From Euonymus europaeus (lineage: Eukaryota > Streptophyta > Magnoliopsida > Celastrales > Celastraceae), in NCBI GenBank assembly GCA_963580455.1, contig OY756966.1, forward strand, positions 17,611,001 through 17,675,000: 64,000 bases of DNA. Reading direction: 5' to 3'. The notes under the pieces were generated by a model, which worked only from the letters and a program-made list of their open reading frames with translations, made no database searches and had not been told where the DNA came from. Below are positions 26,363-38,590 of the stretch, piece by piece (position 1 is the stretch's first letter; each line of letters starts with the position of its first letter). Made by a program: the position numbers and the translations under genes.

Positions 26363-27690
26363 AGAGAGTTGAGCAACTTCGGACTATCAAACCTGCTCGG
26401 GATAGATTTTTTATTGTTCTTCTATGTCGAATTTTACGAGTTTAAGCTTCCTACATTATTTCGATGCCAAAACACCAACTTTCTATGACAAATGGACAAA
26501 ACCGTTAAAAGCTCCTCCATAGAGAGAGTTGAGCAACTACGGACTATCAAAGTTGCTCGGGATAGACTTTTAATTGTTCTTCTATGTCAAATTTTACGAG
26601 TTTAAGCTTCCTACATTATTTCGATGCCAAAACACCAACTTTCTATGACAAATAGATAAAATCGTTAAAAGCACCACCATAGAAAGAGTTGAGCAACTTC
26701 GGACTATCGAAATTGCTCGGGATAGACTTTTTATTGTTCTTCTATGTCAAATTTTACGAGTTTAAACTTCCTACATTATTTCGATGCCAAAACACCAACT
26801 TTCTATGACAAATGGACAAAACCGTTAAAAGCTCCTCCATAGAGAGAGTTGAGCAACTACGGACTATCAAAGTTGCTCGGGATAGACTTTTAATTGTTCT
26901 TCTACGTCAAATTTTATGAGTATAAGCTTCGTACATTATTTCGATGCCAAAAGACCAACTTTCTATGACAAATAGACAAAACCGTTAAAAGCACCTCCAT
27001 AGAGAGAGTTGAGAAACTTCGGACTATCAAAGTTGCTCGGGATAGACTTTTTATTTTTCTTCTGTCATATCTTATGAGTATAAGCTTTCTACATTACTTC
27101 GATGCCAAAATACCAACTCTATGACAAATAGAGAAAGCCGTTAAAAGCTCCTGCATAGAGAGAGTTGAGCAACTTCGGACTATCAAAGTTGCTCGGGATA
27201 GACTTTTTATTGTTCTTCTATGTCAACTTTTACGAGTATAAGCTTCCTACATTATTTCGATGCCAAAACACCAACTTTCCGTGACAAATGGACAAAACCG
27301 TTAAAAGCTCCTCCTTAGAGAGAGTGGAGCAACTTCGAAGTATCAAAGTTGCTCGGGATAGACTTTTTATTGTTCTTCTATGTCAAATTTTACGAGTATA
27401 AGCTTCCTACATTATTTCGATGCCTAAACATCAACTTTCTATGACAAATGGACAAAACCGTTAAATGCTCCTCCATAGAGAGAGTTGAGCAACTTCGGAC
27501 TATCAAACCTGCTCGGGATAGATTTTTTATTGTTCTTCTATGTCGAATTTTACGAGTTTAAGCTTCCTACATTATTTCGATGCCAAAACACCAACTTTCT
27601 ATGACAAATGGACAAAACCGTTAAAAGCTCCTCCATAGAGAGAGTTGAGCAACTACGGACTATCAAAGTTGCTCGGGATAGACTTTTAAT
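25285..27690 (+). repeat. 7-monomer repeat of about 1116 bp, just over two copies
   Basis: About 25285-26400 repeats as 26401-27516 and continues to about 27690. Shared variants are TTCGTACATTATTTCG with CCAAAAGACC (25811/26931), the short monomer with CATATCTTATGAG, CTCCTTAGAGAGAGTGGAG (26191/27311), GAAGTATCAAAG and GATGCCTAAACATC. The unit is 4 bp short of 7 x 160 because it contains the short monomer with two 2-bp deletions. Confidence 0.75.
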
Positions 27691-27804
27691 TGTTCTTCTA
27701 TGTCAAATTTAACGAGTATAAGCTTCCTACATTATTTCAATGCCAAAACACCAACTTTCTATGACAAATGGACAAAACCGTTAAAAGCTCCTCCATAGAG
27801 AGAG

Positions 27805-30300
27805 TTGAACAACTTCGGACTATCAAACCTGCTCGGGATAGACTTTTTATTGTTCTTCTATGTCAACTTTTACGAGTATAAGCTTCCTACATTATTTCGA
27901 TGCCAAAACAACAACTTTCTATGACAAATGGACAAAACCGTTAAAAGCTCCTCCATAGAAAGAGTTGAGCAACTTCGGACTATCAAACCTGCTCGGGATA
28001 GACTTTTTATTGTTCTTCTATGTCAGATTTTACGAGTTTAAGCTTCCTACATTATTTTGATGCCAAAACACCAACTTTCTATGACAAATAGATAAAATCG
28101 TTAAAAGCTCCACCATAGAAAGAGTTGAGCAACTTCGGACTATCGAAATTGCTCGGGATAGACTTTTATTATTCTTCTATGTCAAATTTTACGAGTTTAA
28201 GCTTTCTACATTATTTCGATGTTAAAACACCAACTTTCTATGACAAATGAACAAAACCGTTAAAAGCTTCTCCATAGAGAGAGTTGAGCAAATGCGGACT
28301 ATCAAAGTTGCTCGGGATAGACTTTTTATTGTTCTTCTATGTCAAATTTTACGAGTTTAAGCTTCCTACATTATTTCGATGCCAAAACACCAACTTTCTA
28401 TGACAAATAGACAAAACCGTTAAAAGCTCCACCATAGAGAGAGTAGAGCAACTACGGACTATCAAAGTTGCTCGGGATAGACTTTTAATTGTTCTTCTAT
28501 GTCAAATTTAACGAGTATAAGTTTCCTACATTATTTCAATGCCAAAACACCAACTTTCTATGACAAATGGACAAAACCGTTAAAAGCTCCTCCATAGAGA
28601 GAGTTGAACAACTTCGGACTATCAAACCTGCTCGGGATAGACTTTTTATTGTTCTTCTATGTCAACTTTTACGAGTATAAGCTTCCTACATTATTTCGAT
28701 GCCAAAACAACAACTTTCTATGACAAATGGACAAAACCGTTAAAAGCTCCTCAATAGAAAGAGTTGAGCAACTTCGGACTATCAAACCTGCTCGGGATAG
28801 ACTTTTTATTGTTCTTCTATGTCAGATTTTACGAGTTTAAGCTTCCTACATTATTTTGATGCCAAAACACCAACTTTCTATGACAAATAGATAAAATCGT
28901 TAAAAGCTCCACCATAGAAAGAGTTGAGCAACTTCGGACTATCGAAATTGCTCGGGATAGACTTTTTATTGTTCTTCTATGTCAAATTTTACGAGTTTAA
29001 GCTTTCTACATTATTTCGATGTTAAAACACCAACTTTCTATGACAAATGAACAAAACCGTTAAAAGCTCCTCAATAGAAAGAGTTGAGCAACTTCGGACT
29101 ATCAAACCTGCTCGGGATAGACTTTTTATTGTTCTTCTATGTCAGATTTTACGAGTTTAAGCTTCCTACATTATTTTGATGCCAAAACACCAACTTTCTA
29201 TGACAAATAGATAAAATCGTTAAAAGCTCCACCATAGAAAGAGTTGAGCAACTTCGGACTATCGAAATTGCTCGGGATAGACTTTTATTATTCTTCTATG
29301 TCAAATTTTACGAGTTTAAGCTTTCTACATTATTTCGATGTTAAAACACCAACTTTCTATGACAAATGAACAAAACCGTTAAAAGCTTCTCCATAGAGAG
29401 AGTTGAGCAAATGCGGACTATCAAAGTTGCTCGGGATAGACTTTTTATTGTTCTTCTATGTCAAATTTTACGAGTTTAAGCTTCCTACATTATTTCGATG
29501 CCAAAACACCAACTTTCTATGACAAATAGACAAAACCGTTAAAAGCTCCACCATAGAGAGAGTAGAGCAACTACGGACTATCAAAGTTGCTCGGGATAGA
29601 CTTTTAATTGTTCTTCTATGTCAAATTTAACGAGTATAAGTTTCCTACATTATTTCAATGCCAAAACACCAACTTTCTATGACAAATGGACAAAACCGTT
29701 AAAAGCTCCTCCATAGAGAGAGTTGAACAACTTCGGACTATCAAACCTGCTCGGGATAGACTTTTTATTGTTCTTCTATGTCAACTTTTACGAGTATAAG
29801 CTTCCTACATTATTTCGATGCCAAAACAACAACTTTCTATGACAAATGGACAAAACCGTTAAAAGCTCCTCAATAGAAAGAGTTGAGCAACTTCGGACTA
29901 TCAAACCTGCTCGGGATAGACTTTTTATTGTTCTTCTATGTCAGATTTTACGAGTTTAAGCTTCCTACATTATTTTGATGCCAAAACACCAACTTTCTAT
30001 GACAAATAGATAAAATCGTTAAAAGCTCCACCATAGAAAGAGTTGAGCAACTTCGGACTATCGAAATTGCTCGGGATAGACTTTTTATTGTTCTTCTATG
30101 TCAAATTTTACGAGTTTAAGCTTTCTACATTATTTCGATGTTAAAACACCAACTTTCTATGACAAATGAACAAAACCGTTAAAAGCTTCTCCATAGAGAG
30201 AGTTGAGCAAATGCGGACTATCAAAGTTGCTCGGGATAGACTTTTTATTGTTCTTCTATGTCAAATTTTACGAGTTTAAGCTTCCTACATTATTTCGATG
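27805..30300 (+). repeat. Nested 5-mer / 7-mer block
   Basis: The landmark TTGAACAACTTCGG starts units at 27805, 28604 and 29723. The first unit is 799 bp (5 monomers), the second 1119 bp (7 monomers), the third partial. The 7-mer equals the 5-mer plus two monomers. Its extra part includes a hybrid monomer at about 29040-29110 whose left half (AATGAACAAAACCG) is from one type and right half (CTCAATAGAAAGAG ... AAACCTGC) from another, as expected from unequal crossing-over. Other shared variants are GATGTTAAAACACC, GAGTAGAGCAACTACGG and GTTTCCTACATTATTTCAA. Confidence 0.75.
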
Positions 30301-32127
30301 CCAAAACACCAACTTTCTATGACAAATAGATAAAAACGTTAAAAGCTCCACCATAGAAAGAGTTGAGCAACTTCGGACTATCGAAATTGCTCGGGATAGA
30401 CTTTTTATTGTTCTTCTATGTCAAATTTTACGAGTTTAAGCTTGCTACATTATTTCGATGCCAAAACACCAACTTTCTATGACAAATGGACAAAACCGTT
30501 AAAAGCTCCTCCATAGAGAGAGTTGAGAAACTACGGACTATCAAAGTTGCTTGGGATAGACTTTTAATTGTTCTTCTATGTCAAATTTAACGAGTGTAAG
30601 CTTCCTACAATATTTCAATGCCAAAACACCAACTTTCGATGACAAATAGACAAAACCGATAAAAGCTCCTCCATAGAGAGAGTTGAGCAACTTCGGACTA
30701 TCAAAGTTGCTCGGGATAGTCTTTTTATTGTTCTCATATGTCAAATTTTAGGAGTATAAGCTTCAGAGATTATTTCGATGCCAAAACACCAACTTTCTAT
30801 GACAAATAGATAAAACCGTTAAAAGCTCCTCCATAGAAAGAGTTGAGCAACTTCGGACTATCAAAGTTGCTCGGGGTAGACTTTTTATTGTTCTTCTATG
30901 TCAAATTTCACGAGTATAAGCTTCCTACATTATTTCGTTGCCAAAACACCAACTTTCTATGACAAAAAAATAAAATCGTTAAAAGCTCCACTATAGAAAG
31001 AGTTGAGCAACTTCGGACTATCAAAATTGCTCGGGATAGACTTTTTATTGTTCTTCTATGTCAAATTTTATGAGTATAAGCTTCCTACATTATTTCGATG
31101 CCAAAACACCAACTTTCTATGACAAATAGACAAAACCGTTAAAAGCACCTCCATAGAGAGAGTTGAGAAACTTCGGACTATCAAAGTTGCTCGGGATAGA
31201 CTTTTTATTTTTCTTCTGTCATATTTTATGAGTATAAGCTTTCTACATTACTTCGATGCCAAAATACCAACTCTATGACAAATAGAGAAAGCCGTTAAAA
31301 GCTCCTGCATAGAGACAGTTGAGCAACTTCGGACTATCAAAGTTGCTCGGGATAGATTTTTTATTGTTCTTCTATGTCGAATTTTACGAGTTTAAGCTTC
31401 CTACATTATTTCGATGCCAAAACACCAACTTTCTATGACAAATGGACAAAACCGTTAAAAGCTCCTCCATAGAGAGAGTTGAGCAACTACAGACTATCAA
31501 AGTTGCTCGGGATAGACTTTTTATTTTTCTTCTGTCATATTTTATGAGTATAAGCTTTCTACATTACTTCGATGCCCAAATACCAACTCTATGACAAATA
31601 GAGAAAGCCGTTAAAAGCTCCTGCATAGAGAGAGTTGAGCAACTTCGGACTATCAAAGTTGCTCGGGATAGACTTTTTATTGTTCTTCTATGTCAACTTT
31701 TACGAGTATAAGCTTCCTATATTATTTCGATGCCAAAACACCAACTTTCCGTGACAAATGGACAAAACCGTTAAAAGCTCCTCCATAGAGAGAGTGGAGC
31801 AACTTCGAAGTATCAAAGTTGCTCGGGATAGACTTTTTATTGTTCTTCTATGTCAAATTTTACGAGTATAAGCTTCCTACATTATTTCGATGCCTAAACA
31901 CCAACTTTCTATGACAAATGGACAAAACCGTTAAATGCTCCTCCATAGAGAGAGTTGAGCAACTTCGGACTATCAAACCTGCTCGGGATAGATTTTTTAT
32001 TGTTCTTCTATGTCGAATTTTACGAGTTTAAGCTTCCTACATTATTTCGATGCCAAAACACCAACTTTCTATGACAAATGGACAAAACCGTTAAAAGCTC
32101 CTCCATAGAGAGAGTTGAGCAACTACG
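30301..32127 (+). repeat. Satellite segment left of the first LTR
   Basis: About eleven monomers. Up to about 31330 they follow the order of the 2802-bp unit. Two short TTACTTCG-type monomers then occur only about 310 bp apart (31247 and 31565). The last 500 bp (about 31625-32127) match 38535-39035, which lies four monomers upstream of the second LTR. The array stops inside a monomer at CTACG (32123-32127). Confidence 0.75.
32123..32127 (+). repeat. Left flank of LTR copy 1 (CTACG), imperfect target duplication
   Basis: The five bases left of TGTTGG are CTACG and the five right of the element are CTTCG (34511-34515). One mismatch. Both versions occur naturally at this monomer position elsewhere in the array, so recombination or conversion of the flank is as likely as a point change. 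Confidence 0.6.
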
Positions 32128-33736
32128 TGTTGGACCATAGGTCCTACATTTGTGTTTTGATAAAAAAAATACATATTGGACTATTTGATTGTGCTTAACT
32201 TTGGATGAATTTGGATAAATCATGAAATGAATTATATCTACTGATTTAAGCTTCATTATATATCTTTGGAATCATGTTTGATCATGTTTGATATAAATTG
32301 GATGAATCTGGACTGACTTATTTTTCGATGTTAAAATCTGTCACAATATCACACTGCGCACACGTTGGTTGAACAGTCATAACTTATTCATATGAGCTCT
32401 GATTGACTTGATTTTTGTTCTGAAAATTATTTAAGACACTCTGGAGTTTTGCATTGTCAAATAGTGTCAGGTCAATTTTATGCTTATCAGGTTCAATTTA
32501 TCTGTTGAAATAAATTCACATGTGTAGTCATTAAACTGGGCTAGTTGAGATTTGCATGATCAAATTGAATGACCAAATGACCTCAGTTATAAGTGAAATT
32601 TTGTATGCACATTCAATTATATATGAAATGATTTATCATGTGCTTACTTGAATTTTATTAAGCTTATAACATGTTGATTAACCTAAGTGCTAGCATTGAA
32701 GCTCTTTGAGCTTACAAGCAAAAATGGGATGTTTTGTCATCTATTCCTTTTGTAGGCTTAATCAACTGATCATCATGAGCCTATTTGAAGTATCGTGAAG
32801 CTGATTCTATTGAGAAAATTTGTGCATCATGATTTGAAGCTCATTTAGACAAGTTTGGACATGGTCAACCCTATTTGGTTCAAGTTTGACACTTTGTGTG
32901 CAAGAAATGGTTCCAGCCGTGTGCCTTGTGTTAGTATTGCTGGAGGATTAACTCAAGAACTTCTAGAAGCTTTATTATTTGATTTGGAGTCAACAAAGTA
33001 GAGGGAATACAAGTTTGAACTACTTGGTTGGTAGTGTGCCTAACACTTGCACTATGGAGACAAGGAAGAGACAAGGGAGAGACAAGATGACATAAAGTTA
33101 TAATATTTTCCAGAATTTAAGATGGACTTGTTTGGCATTCCTTGAGAGAGAGTTGCTTCATGAAGAAGACTCATTTGATTGATCCAAACAAGGTGCAACT
33201 CAAAATGACAACTCTTGACAAAATGATGCCAACGGCTTGATCTTCAATGGCTGAGATCAATTTCATTTGAATTAAAAAAAGGTCCAGATTTGAAAGTAGC
33301 TTCAAGGGCCAAGATTTGAAGATGTATTGATCCAATGGCTGAGTTGGTTTTGTTTGTTTTGAAGAGAGAAGGGTTGGCCATTCTTGCAAGGTGAAAGAAG
33401 CATTTGCAGATTTTTTTCTAAGTGTTCAAGCTTACTTGCTCTCAACTTCATCTTCTTGATTCAAGCTTCTTCCTTGCGATCTCTTGCTACCACTTTGATT
33501 ACATTCAAGCCATCATCTTCCTATTTGAAAGAGAGATCCAAAAACTCCTTGAACCACCCCAAAATCTTTCTACCCTTGGGTACTCTTGGTGTGTTCTTGA
33601 GAGTTCTTCAACAAAGCTTCACCTAAACCTATTCTTGATCTAGTGTGAGCTTTGTGTGAGATTACAAGAGTGTTTGCTACACATTTGAATCCAAACCCAT
33701 TTGAGCAACATCTTGTGAATTTGAGTGTTCTCCAAC

Positions 33737-33745
33737 TATATATAG
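33737..33745 (+). promoter_or_regulatory. Possible LTR TATA box, copy 1
   Basis: TATATATAG lies about 1.6 kb into the LTR, followed by a stretch consistent with an R/U5 region and then the C-rich 3' motif. A second ACTATATATCC lies at 33990-34000 and could serve instead. Position and sequence only; activity is unknown. Confidence 0.35.
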
Positions 33746-34475
33746 CCTAGAGCTAATTTTGAGAGAACCAAAATCCAAATACTTGTAAAAGTCCCTTTTG
33801 AGGGCATTACCTTTGAGAGGTGTGTGAAAGTTTAAGGTTAGCTTCAAACCTTGTTGGTGTACAAGTTTGGGGTGTTCTTGGAAACCCTAAGTTTTTGGTG
33901 AACTTGAAAAACCACATATATCCTTTAGTGGATTGGGAAATCCTAAGCTTGAGGGCTTAGGTAGTGGATGTAGGTGTGAGCACCGAACCACTATATATCC
34001 TTGTGCACACTATTTTGATTTCCTTGCTTGTTTGTGTGTTAGACTTGCTGCCTTGTAATGACTTATTTTTTATTATCATTCTATTGGTGTTATTGGTGAT
34101 TTGTGTGCCTTAGAAGTTGATATTAGGGTGTTGCTTGCTGCAATTGCTTGTTGGGATATTGCTTGTGGTTGAACAACTTGTGATTATTGAATTCTAGGTA
34201 TACTTTTGATTGTTAATTTTCCAGAATACCAATCTGTCCGTGAATTGTTCATATATCTAGACTTTGAATTTTGAGCTGAATTTTTGATATAGTGTTCATT
34301 GACGTGTTGTAATATTGCATATCCAATTTCGTTACATTCCGAGTTGAATTGCTAGGTCAAATTGCATTTACACGATTAGTGCACAGATTTGCATTCTTGA
34401 CATTGCCTTAATCATTTGTGAGTTTTTAGGTTGTGGTTTTGTGCTTGAGGTTTATACTTAGTTTTTTAAAACACA

Positions 34476-34490
34476 ATTCACCCCCCTCTT
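34476..34490 (+). other. C-rich 3' LTR signature, copy 1
   Basis: ATTCACCCCCCTCTT, 20 bp before the 3' end of the LTR. A C-run of this form close to the 3' terminus is common in plant Copia LTRs, and it helps fix orientation as plus strand. Confidence 0.6.
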
Positions 34491-34919
34491 GTGTTAGCCT
34501 AGTGATTTCACTTCGGACTATCAAAGTTGCTCGGGATAGACTTTTTATTGTTCTTCTATGTCAAATTTTACGAGTATAAGCTTCCTACATTATTTCGATG
34601 CCAAAACACCAACTTTCTATGACAAAAAAATAAAATCGTTAAAAGCTCCACCATAGAAAGAGTTGAGCAACTTCGGACTATCAAAATTGCTCGGGATAGA
34701 CTTTTTATTGTTCTTCTATGTCAAATTTTACGAGTATAAGCTTCCTACATTATTTCGATGCCAAAACACCAACTTTCTATGACAAATAGACAAAACCGTT
34801 AAAAGCTCCTCCATAGAGAGAGTTGAGCAACTTCGGACAATCAAAGTTGCTCGGGATAGACTTTTTATTGTTCTTCTATGTCAAATTTTACGAGTATAAG
34901 CTTCCTACATTATTTCGAT

Positions 34920-37000
34920 GCCACAACACCAACTTTCTATGACAAAAAAATAAAATCGTTAAAAGCTCCACCATAGAAAGAGTTGAGCAACTTCGGACTA
35001 TCAAAATTGCTCGGGATAGACTTTTTATTGTTCTTCTATGTCAAATTTTACGAGTATAAGCTTCCTGCATTATTTCGATTCCAAAACACCAACTTTCTAT
35101 GACAAATGGACAAAACCGTTAAAAGCTCCTCCATAGAGAGAGTCGAGCAACTACGGACTATCGAAGTTGCTCGGTGAACAATTTCTATTGTTCTCATATG
35201 TCAAATTTTACGAGTATAAGCTTCAGAGATTATTTCGATGCCAAAACACTAACTTTCTTTGACAAATGGACAAAACCGTTAAAAACTCTTCTATAGAGAG
35301 AGTTGAGCAACTTCGGACTGTGAAAAATTCTCGGGATAGACTTTTTATTGTTCTTCTATGTCAAATTTTATGAGTATAAGCTTGCTACATTATTTCGTTG
35401 CCAAAACACCAACTTTCTATGACAAATAGACAAAACCGTTAAAAGCTCCTCCATAGAGAGAGTTGAGCAACTTCAGACTATCAAAATTGCTCGGAATAAA
35501 CTTTTTATTGTTCTTCTATGTCAAATTTTACGAGTATAAGCTTCCTACATTATTTTGATGCCAAAACAACAACTTTCTATGACAAAACAACAACTTTCTA
35601 TGACAAATGGACAAAACCGTTAAAAGCTCCTCCATAGAGAGAGTCGAGCAACTACGGACTATCGAAGTTGCTCGGTGTACAATTTCTAATGTTCTCATAT
35701 GTCAAATTTTACGAGTATAAGCTTCCTACATTATTTCGATGCAAAAACACCAACTTTCTATGAGAAATGGACAAAACCGTTAAAAGCTCCACCATAGAGA
35801 GAGTTGGGCAACTTCGGACCGTCAAAGTTGCTCGGGATAGACTTTATATTGTTCTTCTATGTCAAATTTTATGAGTATAAGCTTCCTACATTATTTCGAT
35901 GCCAAAACACCAACTTTCTTTGACAAATGGACAAAATCGTTAAAAGCTCCTCCATAGAGAGTTTTGAGCAACTTCGGACTATGAAATTTGCTCGGGATAG
36001 ACTTTTTATTGTTCTTCTATGTCAAATTTTACGAGTATAAGCTTCCTACATTATTTCGATGCCACAACACCAACTTTCCATGACAAATGGACAAAACCGT
36101 TAAAAGCTCCTCCATAGAGAGAGTTGAGCAACTTCGAACTATTAAAATTGCTCGGGATAGACTTTTTATTGTTCTTCTATGTAAAATTTTACGAGTATAA
36201 GCTTCCTGCATTATTTCGATGCCAAAACACCAACTTTCTATGACAAATGGACAAAACCGTTAAAAGCTCCTCCATAGAGAGAGTCGAGCAACTACGGACT
36301 ATCGAAGTTGCTCGGTGTACAATTTCTATTGTTCTCATATGTCAAATTTTATGAGTATAAGCTTCAGAGATTATTTCGATGCCAAAACACTAACTTTCTT
36401 TGACAAATGGACAAAACCGTTAAAAACTCTTCTATAGAGAGAGTTGAGCAACTTCGGACTGTGAAAAATTCTCGGGATAGACTTTTTATTGTTCTTCTAT
36501 GTCAAATTTTATGAGTATAAGCTTGCTACATTATTTCGTTGCCAAAACACCAACTTTCTATGACAAATAGACAAAACCGTTAAAAGCTCCTCCATAGAGA
36601 GAGTTGAGCAACTTCAGAATATCAAAATTGCTCGGAATAGACTTTTTATTGTTCTTCTATGTCAAATTTTACGAGTATAAGCTTCCTACATTATTTTGAT
36701 GCCAAAAAAACAACTTTCTATGACAAAACAACAACTTTCTATGACAAATGGACAAAACCGTTAAATGCTCCTCCATAGAGAGAGTCGAGCAACTACGGAC
36801 TATCGAAGTTGCTCGCTGTACAATTTCTAATGTTCTCATATGTCAAATTTTACGAGTATAAGCTTCCTACATTATTTCGATGCAAAAACACCAACTTTCT
36901 ATGAGAAATGGACAAAACCGTTAAAAGCTCCACCATAGAGAGAGTTGAGCAACTTCGGACCGTCAAAGTTGCTCGGGATAGACTTTTTATTGTTCTTCTA
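34920..37000 (+). repeat. 1140-bp tandem duplication (7 monomers plus 21 bp)
   Basis: About 34920-36059 matches 36060-36980 at offset 1140. Shared variants are GCCACAACACC (34920/36060), TTCCTGCATTATTTCG (35062/36202), CTCGGTG.ACAATTTCTATTG (35172/36312), CTTCAGAGATTATTTCG (35221/36361) and the 21-bp internal duplication (35562/36702). The unit is 20 bp longer than seven 160-bp monomers, which the 21-bp insertion and a 1-bp loss explain. Confidence 0.8.
35562..35603 (+). repeat. 21-bp tandem duplication inside a monomer (181-bp variant)
   Basis: A 21-base unit beginning CAAAACAACAACTTTC occurs twice in tandem (35562-35582 and 35583-35603), giving a 181-bp monomer. The same variant is found at about 36702 (first unit with one change), 43111, 47612 and 50832, always followed by a CTCGG(T)GTACAATTTCTAATG-type monomer. 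It is a unique tag for segments copied from one ancestor. Confidence 0.85.
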
Positions 37001-38590
37001 TGTCAACTTTTACGAGTATAAGCTTCCTACATTATTTCGATGCCAAAACACCAACTTTCATGACAAATGGACAAAACCGTTAAAAGCTCCTCCATAGAGA
37101 GAGTGGAGCAACTTCGAACTATCAAAGTTGCTCGGGATAAACTTTTTATTGTTCTTCTATGTCAAATTTTACGAGTATAAGCTTCCTACATTATTTCGAT
37201 GCCAAAACACCAACTTTCTATGACAAATGGACAAAACCGTTAAAAGCTCCTCCATAGAGAGAGTTGAGCAACTTCGGACTATCAAACCTGCTCGGGATAG
37301 ACTTTTTATTGTTCTTCTATGTCAACTTTTACGAGTATAAGCTTCCTACATTATTTCGATGCCAAAACAACAACTTTCTATGACAAATGGACAAAACCGT
37401 TAAAAGCTCCTCCATAGAAAGAGTTGACCAACTTCGGACTATCAAACCTGCTCGGGATAGACTTTTTATTGTTCTTCTATGTCAGATTTTACGAGTTTAA
37501 GCTTCCTACATTATTTTGATGCCAAAACACCAACTTTCTATGACAAATAGATAAAATCGTTAAAAGCTCCACCATAGAAAGAGTTGAGCAACTTCGGACT
37601 ATCGAAATTGCTCGGGATAGACTTTTTATTGTTCTTCTATGTCAAATTTTACGAGTTTAAGCTTCCTACATTATTTCGATGCCAAAACACCAACTTTCTA
37701 TGACAAATGGACAAAACCGTTAAAAGCTCCTCCATAGAGAGAGTTGAGCAACTTCGGACTATCAAACCTGCTCGGGATAGACTTTTTATTGTTCTTCTAT
37801 GTCAACTTTTACGAGTATAAGCTTCCTACATTATTTCGATGCCAAAACACCAACTTTCATGACAAATGGACAAAACCGTTAAAAGCTCCTCCATAGAGAG
37901 AGTGGAGCAACTTCGAACTATCAAAGTTGCTCGGGATAAACTTTTTATTGTTCTTCTATGTCAAATTTTACGAGTATAAGCTTCCTACATTATTTCGATG
38001 CCAAAACACCAACTTTCTATGACAAATGGACAAAACCGTTAAAAGCTCCTCCATAGAGAGAGTTGAGCAACTTCGGACTATCAAACCTGCTCGGGATAGA
38101 CTTTTTATTGTTCCTCTATGTCAACTTTTACGAGTATAAGCTTCCTACATTATTTCGATGCCAAAACAACAACTTTCTATGACAAATGGACAAAACCGTT
38201 AAAAGCTCCTCCATAGAAAGAGTTGACCAACTTCGGACTATCAAACCTGCTCGGGATAGACTTTTTATTGTTCTTCTATGTCAGATTTTACGAGTTTAAG
38301 CTTCCTACATTATTTTGATGCCAAAACACCAACTTTCTATGACAAATAGATAAAATCGTTAAAAGCTCCACCATAGAAAGAGTTGAGCAACTTCGGACTA
38401 TCGAAATTGCTCGGGATAGACTTTTTATTGTTCTTCTATGTCAAATTTTACGAGTTTAAGCTTCCTACATTATTTCGATGCCAAAACACCAACTTTCTAT
38501 GACAAATGAACAAAACCGTTAAAAGCTTCTCCATAGAGAGAGTTGAGCAACTTCGGACTATCAAAGTTGCTCGTGATAGACTTTTTATTG
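37000..38590 (+). repeat. 5-monomer higher-order repeat, two copies of about 800 bp
   Basis: A monomer with a 1-bp loss (CAACTTTCATGACAAATGG) occurs at 37052 and 37851. The next monomers match in order: GTGGAGCAACTTCGAACT, AAACCTGCTC, CAACAAC with GAGTTGACCAACTTCGG, TTTTGATGCC with AATAGATAAAATCG, then CGAGTTTAAG. The second copy ends near 38590 where a GTGATAGACTTTTT monomer begins. Confidence 0.75.

Larger units (their letters stand above)
1..32127 (+). repeat. 160-bp satellite array, block 1 (about 200 monomers)
   Basis: Direct head-to-tail repetition of a 160-bp AT-rich unit, all in one orientation. Taking TTCGATGCC as monomer position 1, the start recurs at 1, 161, 321, 481 and so on, with no net indel until about 6684. 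Later indels are few, for example the short monomers near 6690, 22340 and 25150 and the truncated one at 23556. Substitution variants define subfamilies: AAATGGACAAAACC versus AAATAGATAAAATC in the first third, GAGCAACTT versus GAGCAACTACG in the middle, and AAAGTTGCTC versus AAACCTGCTC after it. Variants recur in fixed orders, giving higher-order repeats. No gene lies in the block; short open frames such as 7801-8025 (+) and the near-identical minus-strand frames at 21673, 24484 and 30541 are by-products of the repeat. The family is not recognised. A centromeric or heterochromatic role is inference. Confidence 0.97.
32128..34510 (+). mobile_element. Solo LTR, Ty1/copia type (SIRE/Maximus-like), copy 1
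   Basis: A 2383-bp non-satellite insertion starting TGTTGGACC and ending AGTGATTTCA, so it has the TG...CA ends of an LTR. Near the 5' end it has TTTGTGTTTTGATAA. At 33962-33999 it has TAGTGGATGTAGG followed by CACCGAACCACTATATA. Near the 3' end it has ATTCACCCCCCTCTT (34476-34490). These are signatures I associate with plant Copia LTRs of the SIRE/Maximus group (family knowledge, not a database result). No primer-binding site, gag, pol or second LTR follows; satellite resumes at once, so it is a solo LTR left by LTR-LTR recombination (inference). Short open frames such as 33171-33389 (-) and 33384-33626 (+) overlap on both strands, resemble no known protein and are not called. The lineage is the least certain part; a non-autonomous element with single ends is possible. 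Confidence 0.8.

Noticed and set aside
21673..30744. Three almost identical minus-strand frames of 64-67 codons (21673, 24484, 30541)
   Set aside because: They are copies of the same satellite segment produced by the 2802-bp and later duplications, not a gene family.
1..32127. CRISPR array
   Set aside because: The whole 160-bp unit is repeated, with no unique spacers and no cas genes; it is a tandem satellite.
32020..32256. Minus-strand frame crossing the satellite/LTR junction
   Set aside because: Chimeric by position and absent at the second LTR junction, so a chance frame.
33171..33643. Overlapping frames on both strands within the LTR, repeated at 40720-41192
   Set aside because: Short, overlapping on opposite strands, no recognisable domain, and inside an LTR that is expected to be non-coding.
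32128..34510. Non-autonomous TRIM/LARD element or MITE
   Set aside because: No direct terminal repeats of LTR size are seen at the two ends and no long terminal inverted repeats; TG...CA ends with a 5-bp duplication fit a solo LTR better.
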